Of a stretch of 64,000 nt of DNA, positions 15,792 to 25,455 are shown in pieces. Under the pieces are notes generated by a model. The model was not told the DNA's origin, made no database searches, and saw nothing but the letters and a program-made list of their open reading frames with translations. The translations under genes were made by a program, and so were the position numbers. The stretch lies in the NCBI GenBank assembly GCA_040255215.1, contig JBDZUM010000002.1, positions 39,017 through 103,016 of the forward strand, written 5' to 3'. The number at the start of each line of letters is the position of its first letter. Within the stretch, counting starts at the first letter, position 1. This DNA comes from JAQSWP01 sp040255215. Lineage in GTDB: Bacteria > Pseudomonadota > Alphaproteobacteria > Reyranellales > JAQSWP01.

Positions 15792-16964
15792 TTAGAGCAT
15801 ATGCCCGGCGCGGGTCGCCTTGGTGCGCAGGTAGTTTTCGTTGTGGCCGTTGGCCGGGAAGACGTGGCGCACGCGCTCGACCACCTCGATGCCGTACTGG
15901 CCGAGCTGGCCGAGCTTCTGCGGATTGTTGGTCATCAGCCGCACGCGCGCGATGCCCATGCCCGACAGGATGACGGCGGCCGGGCGATAGAGGCGCTCGT
16001 CGGCGTCGTAGCCCAGCTGCTCGTTGGCGTCGATCGTGTCGAAACCGCCGTCCTGCAACTGGTAGGCGCGCAGCTTGTTGACCAGGCCGATGCCGCGGCC
16101 TTCCTGCGCCAGATACAGCAGAACGCCCGAGCCGGCGCGGGCGATCTCGGCGATGGCGCCGCGCAGCTGCTCGCCGCAGTCGCAGCGCAGGCTGGCCAGC
16201 AGATCGCCGGTGAAGCATTCGGAATGCAGGCGGATCAGCACCGGCTCGGTCGGATCGATGTCGCCGATGACGATGGCCAGATGCTCCTTGCCGCCGTCGC
16301 GCGGTCGCCACGCCACGATGCGGGCGTTCTCCGCGCCTTCGAGCGGCACGCGCGCGTCGGCCACCGGCTGCAGGGTCTGCGCCGCCATCTCCTCGTAGAG
16401 CGCGATGGCGGCGGTATCGACGTAGATCAGGTCCTGCTCGCGCGCCCATTGGCGCAGCTGGTCCTTGCGGTCGATCGCCAGCGGCCCCATCAGCACGGCC
16501 GGCAGCAGGCGCGCCAGCTTCGACAATTCGATGGCGGCGCGGGCGACGGCGGACGAGGGCGGCGCCACGGGCCGCGAGAAATGCCGGCCGACCTTCTTCG
16601 GATCGGCGCGCGGATCGGCGACGTCGGCGACGATCTCGGCGGCGACGCCGGTCGGGATGGCGAGCGCGACGGTATTGGTCTCGCGGATCTGCGCCAGCAG
16701 ATGCGGCGGCACGTCGATCGCCAGGGTGCGGGCGCGCGGCTCGGTCAGCAGCAGATAGGGCGAGGAGGCGCACAGCGCGCTGACGCGGCGCTGCACCTCG
16801 TTGCCCAGCCCCTCGGCGGCGGCGATCAGGGCGGCATGGCCCGAGGGGTCGCGCAGGGCGACGATGCCGCCGCGGCGCAGCTCGGCCATGGCCCGCTCGA
16901 CGCCGACCAGCGGCGTGGCGATCGCCGGCTGGGTCGGGGCAGTGGGAGCGGGATGGGACGCCAT
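15792..16964 (-). CDS. ribA: GTP cyclohydrolase II with degenerate N-terminal domain
   Basis: Catalyses the first step of riboflavin synthesis, GTP to diaminopyrimidine phosphate. The protein has 390 residues. The C-terminal half (about 195-390) is a complete cyclohydrolase II with the zinc cysteines CFTGDLLASLRCDCG, the EGRGIGL loop and NGHNENYL near the end. The N-terminal half resembles the butanone-phosphate synthase (RibB) half of RibBA (AMAELRRGGIVALRDPSG ... LSKLARLLPAVLMGPLA), but lacks the acidic DDEDRENEGD-type active site. It is therefore probably a RibBA relative that has lost RibB activity. The start at 16964 is the methionine before ASHPAPTAP; the frame is open further upstream. 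Confidence 0.9.
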   Translation of the reverse strand: MASHPAPTAPTQPAIATPLVGVERAMAELRRGGIVALRDPSGHAALIAAAEGLGNEVQRRVSALCASSPYLLLTEPRARTLAIDVPPHLLAQIRETNTVALAIPTGVAAEIVADVADPRADPKKVGRHFSRPVAPPSSAVARAAIELSKLARLLPAVLMGPLAIDRKDQLRQWAREQDLIYVDTAAIALYEEMAAQTLQPVADARVPLEGAENARIVAWRPRDGGKEHLAIVIGDIDPTEPVLIRLHSECFTGDLLASLRCDCGEQLRGAIAEIARAGSGVLLYLAQEGRGIGLVNKLRAYQLQDGGFDTIDANEQLGYDADERLYRPAAVILSGMGIARVRLMTNNPQKLGQLGQYGIEVVERVRHVFPANGHNENYLRTKATRAGHML

Positions 16965-17179
16965 GGTACTGGAATTCCTGAATATTATTCCGCTGCCGTG
17001 GCCGCGGACCTGTCCATTTATAGTCGGCTGAAAAGCGACTTTTAAGCGGACAAATCGGACCGGTAGCGGATTGCTTCGTCCGGAAAATGAGCCGTCGGCG
17101 GAAAAAGTCAATGCTGCGAACGGGTTGGCCGCCGCAATTGTCCGCAATCGCCGGGCTGTTTTGCGATTAAGATGACGGG

Positions 17180-18058
17180 ATGACGGCGATCTACCGCGAT
17201 TTCGACCAGGCGGCCCTCGATGCGGCCTACAACAACCGCGCCCACGTCCCGCATTTCATGCAGATCGTCGAGCGCTTCCAGGGCCTGAGCGACCGGGCGC
17301 GGGCGAATTTGAAGCCGAGGCTAGATCTCGCCTATGGGCGCGATCCGCGCCAGCGGCTCGATTTCTATCCGGCGGCCGACGGCAAGGCGCCGCTGTTCGT
17401 CTTCATCCATGGCGGCTACTGGCAGTCGCTGGACAACAAACCGTTCTCGTTCCTGGCGACGCCGTTGCACGAGGCCGGCATCGCCTTCGCCGCCATGACC
17501 TACGATCTGTGCCCGACGATCAGCATGACGCGGCTGCTCGAGCAGGTGCGCGAGGGCATCGTCTGGCTGCACGCGAACGCGGGCGAGCTGGGCTTCGATC
17601 CGGCGCGGCTGTTCGTCGGCGGCCATTCGGCCGGCGGGCATCTGACGGCGATGCTGGCGCTGACCGATTTCACCCGCTACGGCCTGCCGGCCGATGCGAT
17701 CAAGGGCGGGCTCAGCGTCTCGGGCCTTTACGAGCTGGAGCCGGTGCGGCTGGCCTATGTCAACGAGGCGCTGAAACTGGATGCGGCCGAGGCGCGCGCT
17801 CTCTCGCCGATCCACCATCTGCCGCGCGACGGCGCTTCGACGCCGCCGCTGCTGCTGGCGGTCGGCGCGGCGGAGCTGCCCGAATTCGTGCGCCAGCAGC
17901 GCGACTTCGCCCAGGCCTGCCGCCGCCAGGGCGTGCGCGGCGCCGATATCGAGCTGGCCGGCCACAATCACTTCTCCGTGCTGGAGACGCTGGAGAGCGC
18001 GGAGGCGCCGCTGTTTACGCCGCTGCGGCGGCTGATCGAAACCGGTTCCGTGCTATAA
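17180..18058 (+). CDS. Alpha/beta hydrolase
   Basis: A 292-residue serine hydrolase. The oxyanion segment FIHGGYW is near residue 75, the nucleophile elbow is GHSAGGH (serine near 150) and the catalytic histidine is probably in GHNHFSVLE near 260. These match the HSL/kynurenine-formamidase-like branch. Substrates in this branch range from arylformamides to short esters, and nothing in the neighbourhood narrows it. It is divergent from ribA. Confidence 0.85.
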   Translation: MTAIYRDFDQAALDAAYNNRAHVPHFMQIVERFQGLSDRARANLKPRLDLAYGRDPRQRLDFYPAADGKAPLFVFIHGGYWQSLDNKPFSFLATPLHEAGIAFAAMTYDLCPTISMTRLLEQVREGIVWLHANAGELGFDPARLFVGGHSAGGHLTAMLALTDFTRYGLPADAIKGGLSVSGLYELEPVRLAYVNEALKLDAAEARALSPIHHLPRDGASTPPLLLAVGAAELPEFVRQQRDFAQACRRQGVRGADIELAGHNHFSVLETLESAEAPLFTPLRRLIETGSVL

Positions 18059-18086
18059 GCGGCGCGGCGCAGAGAACGAGGATGGC

Positions 18087-18776
18087 ATGAGCAAGGGGCG
18101 CAAGCTGCTGCTGGTCGACGACGACGAGGCGCTGAGGAAGGCGCTCGCCGAACAGCTCGGCCTGCACGAGGAATTCGTCTGCCTGCAGGCGGGCACCGCG
18201 GCCGAGGGGCTGGCGCTGGCCAAGTCGGACCATTTCGAGGCGCTGATCCTCGATGTCGGCCTGCCCGACATGGACGGGCGCGATCTGTGCAAGCTGATGC
18301 GCCGGCAGGGCGTGCGCGCGCCGATCATCATGCTGACGGCGGCGGACACCGACGCCGACGCCATTCTCGGCCTCGATTCGGGCGCCAACGACTACGTCAC
18401 CAAGCCGTTCCGCATCACCGTGCTGCTCGCCCGCCTGCGCGCCCATCTGCGCCAGCACGAACGCAGCGAGGATGCGGTGCTGACCATCGGCCCCTACGAG
18501 TTCCAGCCGGCGGCCAAGATGCTGCTGGAGAAGGACGGCAAGAAGAAGGTGCGGCTGACCGAGAAGGAAGCGGCGATCCTGAAATTCCTCTACCGCGCCG
18601 GCGAGAAGCCGGTGCCGCGCGAGACGCTGCTCAACGAGGTCTGGGGCTACAACGCCGGCGTCACCACCCACACGCTGGAGACCCATATCTACCGCCTGCG
18701 CCAGAAGATCGAGCGCGACCCCGCGCATGCCGCCCTGCTGGTCACCGACAAGGGCGGCTACCGGCTGCAGCCTTAG
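18087..18776 (+). CDS. OmpR/PhoB family response regulator
   Basis: A two-component regulator of 229 residues. The receiver domain spans 5-120 with the acidic pocket DDDE (11-14), the phospho-acceptor D56 (LILDVGLPDMDG), T84 and K106 in YVTKPF. The winged-helix effector domain spans about 130-228 (LTEKEAAILKFLYRAGEK ... THTLETHIYRLRQKIE). No histidine kinase lies next to it, so it is an orphan in this window. It follows the hydrolase by 28 bases on the same strand, so read-through is possible. Confidence 0.92.
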   Translation: MSKGRKLLLVDDDEALRKALAEQLGLHEEFVCLQAGTAAEGLALAKSDHFEALILDVGLPDMDGRDLCKLMRRQGVRAPIIMLTAADTDADAILGLDSGANDYVTKPFRITVLLARLRAHLRQHERSEDAVLTIGPYEFQPAAKMLLEKDGKKKVRLTEKEAAILKFLYRAGEKPVPRETLLNEVWGYNAGVTTHTLETHIYRLRQKIERDPAHAALLVTDKGGYRLQP

Positions 18777-18887
18777 CGACGCGGATTTCGGCGTTGCAGC
18801 CGAGGGTTGTGGCCAGTTCCTAAAATTCGTGCCAGATTGCAACATCAGCTACAACCCGTGCATCGAACGAGGGCGCCGGTTCGGACG

Positions 18888-19664
18888 ATGTCAGTCGCGG
18901 CAATTCCTGAAACGGCGAGATCAGTGCGATTTGCGGGCCTGGTCTTGTTTTGCGCCATTGTGCTTGTGGGCCTTGGCGGCAGCGCCGGTCGACCGGCTCA
19001 GGACATCGTCCTGTGGGCCTGGGACAGGCCGGAGAACCTCTCCTTCGCCGACCGCCGGGTTTCGATCGCCTATGTCGCGGCCAATATCGTGCTGAGCGGC
19101 GCAGACGCCAGCGTGACGCCGCGTCTGCCGCCGCTCGAACTGCCGCCGGGCGTTCGGGCGTTTCCCGTCATTCACGTCGAAGCCGACCGACGGGTTCCGC
19201 CGCAGCTCAATCAACGCCAGGCCGAGATCATGATCGACGTCGCCAGGCAGATCGCCGGCTCGGCGCCCGCTGCGATGCTGCAGATCGACTTCGAGGCGCT
19301 GCCCTCGCAGCAGAACTTCTATGCCGGCGTGCTGCGCGAGGTGCGGCCGGTCCTGCCGGCCGACACATCGCTGTCCATCACGGCCCTGGTGTCGTGGTGC
19401 ATGTTCGAAGGGTGGACCGCGTCCCTGCCGGTCGACGAGATCGTGCCGATGGCATTCCGTATGGGCCGCGGCAGCGGCGCGCAACGGGCGCTCGATCGCG
19501 GCGACGACCTGAGACAGGCGAATTGCCGCCACGCCATCGGCATCGCACTCGACGAGCCGCGGCGCGCCCTGCCGCGGGGGCGGCGGATCTACGTCTTCAA
19601 TCCACGATCCTGGGACCGCGATGCCTATGGCGCGGCCCTGACGGAGGCCGGCAGATGGCGGTGA
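18888..19664 (+). CDS. DUF3142 domain-containing exported protein
   Basis: A 258-residue protein with an N-terminal hydrophobic segment (FAGLVLFCAIVLVGLGGSAG) that is a signal peptide or anchor. The body shows the DUF3142 pattern: IVLWAWDRPENLSF, then VSIAYVAANIVLSG, an RFPVIHVE-like strand, and IQIDFEALPSQQNFYAGVLR-type helix, with a late VPMAFRMG segment. The family's fold resembles glycoside hydrolase barrels, but function is unknown. Its end overlaps the next gene by ten bases, and the pair are likely partners. Confidence 0.75.
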   Translation: MSVAAIPETARSVRFAGLVLFCAIVLVGLGGSAGRPAQDIVLWAWDRPENLSFADRRVSIAYVAANIVLSGADASVTPRLPPLELPPGVRAFPVIHVEADRRVPPQLNQRQAEIMIDVARQIAGSAPAAMLQIDFEALPSQQNFYAGVLREVRPVLPADTSLSITALVSWCMFEGWTASLPVDEIVPMAFRMGRGSGAQRALDRGDDLRQANCRHAIGIALDEPRRALPRGRRIYVFNPRSWDRDAYGAALTEAGRWR

Positions 19665-21928
19665 GGTTCACAGCATCCAAGTTACTGGCGACGGCGATGG
19701 CGCTGCTGCTGACGGCGCCCGCCCTGGCCTCCGGGCCGTTCCTGCCGGACGCGGTCTTCGTCACCACGAGCGGCAGCGATCCGCGCGATGCGACGGGATT
19801 CCATGAAGGGCGGCTGGGCGTGGTGCTGCCAAGCGTTCCGGGCGCGAAGCTGGCGGCGGCGTACCGGGCGCTGATCGGCAAGCCGCTCTCGAAAGCAGAA
19901 GCTCTCGCCATCGGCCGTCGCGTTGGCGATCCGCCCAGTGCGTACGACGTTGCCGCCAAATGGCAGGAAGCCCGCAACAGGCTGATGGACCATCTGCCCA
20001 GGCTCGACTTGCCGAACTTTGCCGGCTATTGGGCCGGGTTCCAGCCGCCCTACGTCAAATGTTCGATGAATGCGGCCGAGGTGGCGATCGAAACGCTCGG
20101 GCAGCGCATCGCCAGGCATGGCGCGCGAACCCCCTGGGTGGAAAACTGGACCCGGGGGCAGGACCAGGTATTTGCGGCTTGCGGCGACGAGGCGACCATT
20201 CCCCTCGCGGCGCCCGAGGACGCGCCGCAATGGTTTCGCCACGATCGCGCCTACCAGATCGCGGCGGCGAATTTCTACGCCGGCAATTTCGACGAAGCCG
20301 CGGACTTGTTCCGCGCCATTGCCGCCGACCGCGACTCGCCCTGGAGCGGTATCGCTCCCTATCTCGTCGTTCGCGTCCTGAAGCGGAAATCGCTGGCGTC
20401 GACCTGGGTGTGGGGCGGCGCGCCGGAGCGGCGATCACTGCCGCCGGAAGAGACGACGATCGCGGCGGCAAACGCCTTGCTGCGCGATCCGGCGATGGCC
20501 GGCTGGCATGAGCCGACGCGCGACATCCTGCGCCAGCTGGCGTTCCATGCCGATCGCCCGGGCATGGTGGCGGAATTCGAGCGGCGCTTTCTCGGCCCCG
20601 AGAGCGCCGGCCTCAGCGCCGACGCCCTGAACGACTACCTGCTTGCGGGCGAGCGCATCGGACAATTGCCGATGGGCAAATGGATCCGGGCGATGCAGGG
20701 AACGGCGAAGGTCGATGCCTTCGATATTTGGAAAGCGGACGGCGGCCTGCCCTGGCTGGTCGCGGCGTCGATGCAGCCCGGCCTCGAGCTGGGGCAGGCG
20801 CGCGAGATCATCGACGCCGCCGCCAAAGTCGGGCGCGACTCGCCGGCCTACGCGCACCTGTCGTATTTCCGCGTGCTGCTGCTGATCGAACAGGGGCGAA
20901 TCGAAGAGGCCCGCGCGGCCCTCGCCGAAATCGATTTCGGCGCGTCCGCGATCACGCTTCAGGCGCGCAATTTGCTGCGGTCGCTGCAACTGCGCCTGGC
21001 GCCCGATCTGGCTTCCTTCGCGGCTGCGGCACCGCGGGCGGCAAGTTACTTCTACAATGCCGTGACGCGATCGGAGGAGAATGGGCCGGCAGCGACGCCG
21101 TTCACTGCCGCCGAAATGAACGGCGACAGCATGCTGGCGTGGCGGTGGGAATTGCGCGGGCGCGATCCGCTCTATTTCATGGGCGACGGTGTCGCCACCA
21201 TCAACCGGTTCCTGCCGCTCGACCAGATATTGCGCCTGATGCGGCTGGGATCGCTGCCGGCGCAGCTGCACGATCAGGTTCTGGCGATGGCGTTTGCGCG
21301 CGCGGTGGCGCTCGGGCGACACGACACGGCGCAGGCGCTGGCGCCGCGACTGGCCCGCGCCATTCCCGAACAGCGGGAACTCATCGAGGCCTTCGCCGGC
21401 GCGAACGATGCCGAGGAGCGCCGATTTCTCGCCGCCATGACCATGCTGCGTCTGCCGGGCGCATCGATCGTGCTGCGCCCCGACCTGGGTTACTACTACC
21501 GGCCGCACGTCATCGGCAGCTACGGCACGCGCTGGTGGGACGACGACGATCGCGCCGCCCTGGCGCGCAAGGACGACGCGGCAAAGACCGTGTCGGCCGG
21601 CCGCTTCGACTGCGATTACGGCGAATGCTATCTTCGGCACTCATCCGATCCGCCGCCCTTCGTCGACAAGGCGATGCTGGCGCAGGCGAAAGCCGAGACC
21701 GCTGCGCTGGCGGGCCTGCCACTGGCGGGCGAACTTTTTGGCCGGGAGGTCATGCGCTACGCCGTCCGCCATCCCGCGGACGCGCGGCTGCCGGAAGCCC
21801 TGCATCTCGTGGTGCGCGCCACGCGCTATTCCGAGGTAGAAAGCGACATATCGCGCGAAGCGTGGAGCCTGCTGCATCGGCGCTATCCCGCCGATCCCTG
21901 GACCAGACGCACGCGGTTCTACTACTAA
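19655..21928 (+). CDS. Large exported alpha-helical protein, unknown function
   Basis: A 757-residue protein with a Sec signal peptide (LLATAMALLLTAPALAS). The mature part is dominated by paired helices with TPR-like character, for example YQIAAANFYAGNFDEAADL near residue 205 and LLLIEQGRIEEARAALAEI near 410, so it probably forms a solenoid. Cysteines are few and paired (FDCDYGECY near 650), consistent with a periplasmic location. I do not recognise the family. It overlaps the DUF3142 gene by ten bases, implying co-translation and a shared process, probably at the cell envelope. Confidence 0.7.
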   Translation: MAVRFTASKLLATAMALLLTAPALASGPFLPDAVFVTTSGSDPRDATGFHEGRLGVVLPSVPGAKLAAAYRALIGKPLSKAEALAIGRRVGDPPSAYDVAAKWQEARNRLMDHLPRLDLPNFAGYWAGFQPPYVKCSMNAAEVAIETLGQRIARHGARTPWVENWTRGQDQVFAACGDEATIPLAAPEDAPQWFRHDRAYQIAAANFYAGNFDEAADLFRAIAADRDSPWSGIAPYLVVRVLKRKSLASTWVWGGAPERRSLPPEETTIAAANALLRDPAMAGWHEPTRDILRQLAFHADRPGMVAEFERRFLGPESAGLSADALNDYLLAGERIGQLPMGKWIRAMQGTAKVDAFDIWKADGGLPWLVAASMQPGLELGQAREIIDAAAKVGRDSPAYAHLSYFRVLLLIEQGRIEEARAALAEIDFGASAITLQARNLLRSLQLRLAPDLASFAAAAPRAASYFYNAVTRSEENGPAATPFTAAEMNGDSMLAWRWELRGRDPLYFMGDGVATINRFLPLDQILRLMRLGSLPAQLHDQVLAMAFARAVALGRHDTAQALAPRLARAIPEQRELIEAFAGANDAEERRFLAAMTMLRLPGASIVLRPDLGYYYRPHVIGSYGTRWWDDDDRAALARKDDAAKTVSAGRFDCDYGECYLRHSSDPPPFVDKAMLAQAKAETAALAGLPLAGELFGREVMRYAVRHPADARLPEALHLVVRATRYSEVESDISREAWSLLHRRYPADPWTRRTRFYY

Positions 21929-21961
21929 AAAAACCGCGACACCGACCCTGCGGAGACCGCC

Positions 21962-22354
21962 ATGCCGATGCTGCCCGTCCTGTCCGACGCCGAGATGCCG
22001 CCTGAGTCGAAAGCGGTGATCGACGACATTCGCGCCGTGCGCAAGACCCAGTTCGTCAACAATTTCTGGCGCGTGCTGGCGCACGATCCGAAGCTGCTGA
22101 AGCGCACCTGGGAGGACATCAAGCAGGTGATGGGGCCGGGCACGATCGATCCGCTGGTCAAGGAGATGCTCTACGTCGCCGTCTCGGTCGCCAACAATTG
22201 CGAATACTGCATCCGCTCGCACACCGCGGCGGCGCGCGCCAAGGGTCTGAGCGACGCGCAACTGGGCGAATTGATGGCAATCGTGGCGATGGCGAGCACG
22301 ACCAACCGGCTGGCGATCGGCCTGCAGGTGCCGGTCGACGACGCCTTCCTGTAA
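21962..22354 (+). CDS. Carboxymuconolactone decarboxylase/AhpD-like protein
   Basis: A 130-residue protein of the AhpD-like superfamily. The signature is present: CEYCIRSH with C80 and C83 and the histidine three residues later, the redox-active CxxC of alkylhydroperoxidase-type members. A peroxidase or reductase role is more likely than decarboxylation because of the CxxC. It starts at the ATG at 21962, 33 bases after the preceding gene, and may belong to the same transcript. Confidence 0.85.
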   Translation: MPMLPVLSDAEMPPESKAVIDDIRAVRKTQFVNNFWRVLAHDPKLLKRTWEDIKQVMGPGTIDPLVKEMLYVAVSVANNCEYCIRSHTAAARAKGLSDAQLGELMAIVAMASTTNRLAIGLQVPVDDAFL

Positions 22355-22508
22355 TCGGCTACCGGCAGGCGCAGAGCGTGCGCAGACGCTGATCGAATTG
22401 CCACACCGGCGCGGCAATCGCGCGTGCGACGTCACGATACCGTTGCGGCGCCGGCGGCGAACGCCGATTCTGGCGGCTCCGGAAACATCGCGCGTCGGAC
22501 AACCGATC

Positions 22509-23870
22509 ATGAGCTTGATGCGAGCAGGCCTTGCCGCCGCGGCGCTGTCGCTGGGCGTTGCCAGCGCCGCGACATCCGCCCTCGCCAGCCCGCCCCAGGG
22601 GACGCCGCCAGCGGCAGCGCTGACAGAAGATCATGCTGCCCTGGCGGCGCTGCTGGCCGACCCGGCGCTGGCCAGCGCCTTTCTCGCCGAACCCGACTGC
22701 CTGGAGCGGCTTGCCGCCTTGTCGCCGGCGCAGGAGGAAGGCGCGTTCGATGCGGCGCTGGCCGCGCTGGCCGAATTGCTGGCGCTGGACGAGATCCGGC
22801 CGCGGGCGCAGCTGGCGCTGGGCGTGTTGAACCATCATCTGGGCCGCGACGGGGCGGCGCGCGGCTATGCGCTGGCGGCGCTGGCCAGCGGCGCGTTGCC
22901 GGCCGAATTCCGCCAGCGCGCCGAAACGCTGCTGGGGCAGAGGCCGTCCGGTCGTATTGCAAGCGGGCTGGGCTTTCGCCTGTCGGGTACGCTGACGGCG
23001 GGGTTGCACCATGCACGCGCCGCCGCGGCGGGCGCCATCGCCGCCTCGCCCGAAGACCTGGCGGGCGAGAACCCGGCGCGGGATCTGTTCGTGCAGCTCG
23101 ACATGCGCCATCACATCGATCCGGGGCTCGACGGCTTCGAGTGGGAGAGCGCGCTGCAGGCGCAGACGACGCGCGTGTTCGACCGCGATGCCGTCGATGC
23201 CAGCGCCTTGGCGCTGAGCGGCGGGCCGCGCATCGCGCTGCCGGCGCTGGGTCTGGATGCGCTGGGTCTGGACGGCTCGCTGCGGCTGCTGGGCGGCGTC
23301 GAATTCGGCACGGTCGACGAGCGGCTCGACTCGATCGCATCGGGCGGCTCGCTGCTGCTCGACCAGGGGATCGGCGGCGGCAGTTTCTCGCTGGCGGTCG
23401 ACTGGCGGCAGCGCCGCTATCGCAACAGCGCGGCCAGTCCCGACAATGACGGGCGCAGCGGCCGCGAAGTGGCGGCGCGTCTGGGCTACGATTTCCGTCT
23501 GGCCGAATGGATGGCGGGATCGGCCAGCGCCCGCTACGCCGATTACCGCGCGCGGCGCGCCAGCGACAGCTATGCCGAATGGCAGGTCGGGCTGACGCTG
23601 AACTCGGATGCGCTGCCCGCCCTGGCCGAGCAGGCGGCGAGCCTGGTCTCGACGCAATGGCATCTTGGGCTGTTCGGCGAGGCGGACGCGGCGCCGTCGG
23701 GTCCGGGATTCGCCGCCCGTCCGGTCGACGAGCGGCCGACAGCCGGTCTGGCGCTGTGGCAGGGGGTGTCCTTCGTCGTGCAGGGCGGATTCTCGCGCCG
23801 CGACACGGCGCTGCCGACCGAAGAGGACCAGTTATGGTACGGGCGCACCGGGCTGGCGTGGCAGTTCTGA
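22509..23870 (+). CDS. TPR plus beta-barrel outer-membrane protein, Slam-like
   Basis: A 453-residue protein with a signal peptide (LAAAALSLGVASAATSALA), a TPR-like helical domain (about 35-155; AALAELLALDEIRPRAQLALGVLNHH region) and a C-terminal beta-barrel of about 280 residues ending in phenylalanine (GLAWQF), the usual outer-membrane sorting signal. This layout is that of surface lipoprotein assembly modulators (Slam, DUF560). It is paralogous to the next gene; both end in VVQGG-x-x-RRD-x-x-LP. The downstream 938-residue protein is the likely client. Assignment to Slam rests on architecture, not on a profile search. Confidence 0.72.
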   Translation: MSLMRAGLAAAALSLGVASAATSALASPPQGTPPAAALTEDHAALAALLADPALASAFLAEPDCLERLAALSPAQEEGAFDAALAALAELLALDEIRPRAQLALGVLNHHLGRDGAARGYALAALASGALPAEFRQRAETLLGQRPSGRIASGLGFRLSGTLTAGLHHARAAAAGAIAASPEDLAGENPARDLFVQLDMRHHIDPGLDGFEWESALQAQTTRVFDRDAVDASALALSGGPRIALPALGLDALGLDGSLRLLGGVEFGTVDERLDSIASGGSLLLDQGIGGGSFSLAVDWRQRRYRNSAASPDNDGRSGREVAARLGYDFRLAEWMAGSASARYADYRARRASDSYAEWQVGLTLNSDALPALAEQAASLVSTQWHLGLFGEADAAPSGPGFAARPVDERPTAGLALWQGVSFVVQGGFSRRDTALPTEEDQLWYGRTGLAWQF

Positions 23871-23948
23871 GGTAAGTCGCGGCAAAACGGCCACAGCGGC
23901 CGGGAAAGCGCCGCCACCGCCGCGGCCCGCCCTGCCGCCGATTGCGCA

Positions 23949-25430
23949 ATGCAACCACAGGGATATGCTTTGGGCCGCGCGGCAGGCCCGCGCAAGAGAG
24001 GGCGTGTGGCGGTTGCGGCGGCGGTCGCGGGTCGAGCGAAAACCAGCCTGAGGGCTGGTTTTGCCGTTTGTGCCGCTCTCGTCCTCGCCGCGTTGACAGC
24101 GACGGTGGCATTGGCGCAGCAGCCGGCGGCGTCGGGTCCGGCGGGACCAAGCGGGCCCGGTCCCGGTCCGGCACCGGCCTCGGCCGAGGTGCAGCGGCAA
24201 TACGATGCGGCGTTCGCCGCCATGCTGGCCAGTCCCGGCAATCTCGACCGCATCTTCCGCTTCGCCGAACTGGCGGTGGCGGTGGGCGATCTCGAAGGCG
24301 CGGTGTCGGCGCTGGAGCGCATGCTGCTGATCGATCCCAACCTGCCGCGGGTGCGGCTGGAGCTGGGGGTGCTCTATTTCCGGCTGGGCAGCTACGAGGC
24401 GGCGCGCACCTATTTGCTGTCGGCACTGGCGGCGCAGAACCTGCCCGAGGACGTGCGGGCGCGGGCGCAGACTTTTCTCGCCGAGATCGACAAGCAGCGC
24501 TCGCCGTCGAAGCTCTCGGGCACGCTGCTGGCCGGCATCCGCTACCAGTCCAACGCCAATGCCGCACCGACGGGCAACGTGCGAGTCGGCGGCATTCCCG
24601 CCAGCCTCGACGACAACTCGACCGCCGCCGCCGACTGGAACGCCTTCGCCGCGCTGAACGTGCTGCATCTCTACGACATGGGCACGCAATGGGGCGACAT
24701 GCTGGAGACGCGCGTGGCGGGCTACGTGGCGCGCCAGTTCGAGCGCGACGAAGTCGACGTGTCGCTGGTGTCGTTCAACAGCGGGCCGCGCCTGGTGCTG
24801 CTGCCGCGCCAGATCCAGGGCCTGACCTTGCGGCCCTCGATCGCCGTCGACTACGTGGCGCTCGACGATCGCACCGACTACATGGCGCATGGCGTGTCGC
24901 TGTCGCTCGACAAGCGGCTGGGCATGGGCAGCATCGGGCTGGGGCTGGACTGGCGGCAGCGCGAATACAACGACACGAAAACCAACGCCTTCAATTCCGA
25001 TCGCGACGGGCGCGAGCTGTCGGGCCGCGTCAGCTGGGATTTCGTGCTGACCAGCTGGCTGACCGGCGCCGCCAGCGTCGGCTACGCCGATTACGACGCC
25101 AGGCGCGAGTGGGAAAGCTACGGCGAATTCCAGTTCGGCCTGACGCTCAACGTCTATTCCGACTTTTCGCCGTTCGTGAAGCAGCAGCAAAGCGCGCTGG
25201 TGCTGTCGGCCTCGCATCTGCGCAGCCGCTACGAGGATCCCGATCCGGCGGTCGATCCCAAGGTGCGGCGCAAGGATCGCGACTGGCGCGTGTCGCTGAC
25301 CGGCAGCCTGCCGCTGACCGAGGACATATCGCTGGTGGTGCAGGGCGGCTACGCGCGGCGCGATTCGTCGCTGCCCAACTACGAATACGACAACTGGTTC
25401 GGCATGGGCGGGCTGGCCTGGCGGTTCTGA
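23949..25430 (+). CDS. TPR plus beta-barrel outer-membrane protein, Slam-like, second copy
   Basis: A 493-residue protein. An extended basic N terminus precedes a hydrophobic signal (FAVCAALVLAALTATVALA), so the true start may be an internal one. TPR repeats occupy about 80-175 (GDLEGAVSALERMLLIDP, RLGSYEAARTYLLSALAAQ), followed by a barrel (GTLLAGIRYQSNANAAPTG onward) ending GLAWRF. The architecture matches Slam-type translocators. It lies 78 bases after its paralogue and 25 bases before the FecR/TbpB-like gene. In known systems one Slam serves one or a few clients, so two copies beside one client is noteworthy. Confidence 0.75.
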   Translation: MQPQGYALGRAAGPRKRGRVAVAAAVAGRAKTSLRAGFAVCAALVLAALTATVALAQQPAASGPAGPSGPGPGPAPASAEVQRQYDAAFAAMLASPGNLDRIFRFAELAVAVGDLEGAVSALERMLLIDPNLPRVRLELGVLYFRLGSYEAARTYLLSALAAQNLPEDVRARAQTFLAEIDKQRSPSKLSGTLLAGIRYQSNANAAPTGNVRVGGIPASLDDNSTAAADWNAFAALNVLHLYDMGTQWGDMLETRVAGYVARQFERDEVDVSLVSFNSGPRLVLLPRQIQGLTLRPSIAVDYVALDDRTDYMAHGVSLSLDKRLGMGSIGLGLDWRQREYNDTKTNAFNSDRDGRELSGRVSWDFVLTSWLTGAASVGYADYDARREWESYGEFQFGLTLNVYSDFSPFVKQQQSALVLSASHLRSRYEDPDPAVDPKVRRKDRDWRVSLTGSLPLTEDISLVVQGGYARRDSSLPNYEYDNWFGMGGLAWRF

Positions 25431-25455
25431 GCGGGCCGGAACAAGGAGGCGTGAG

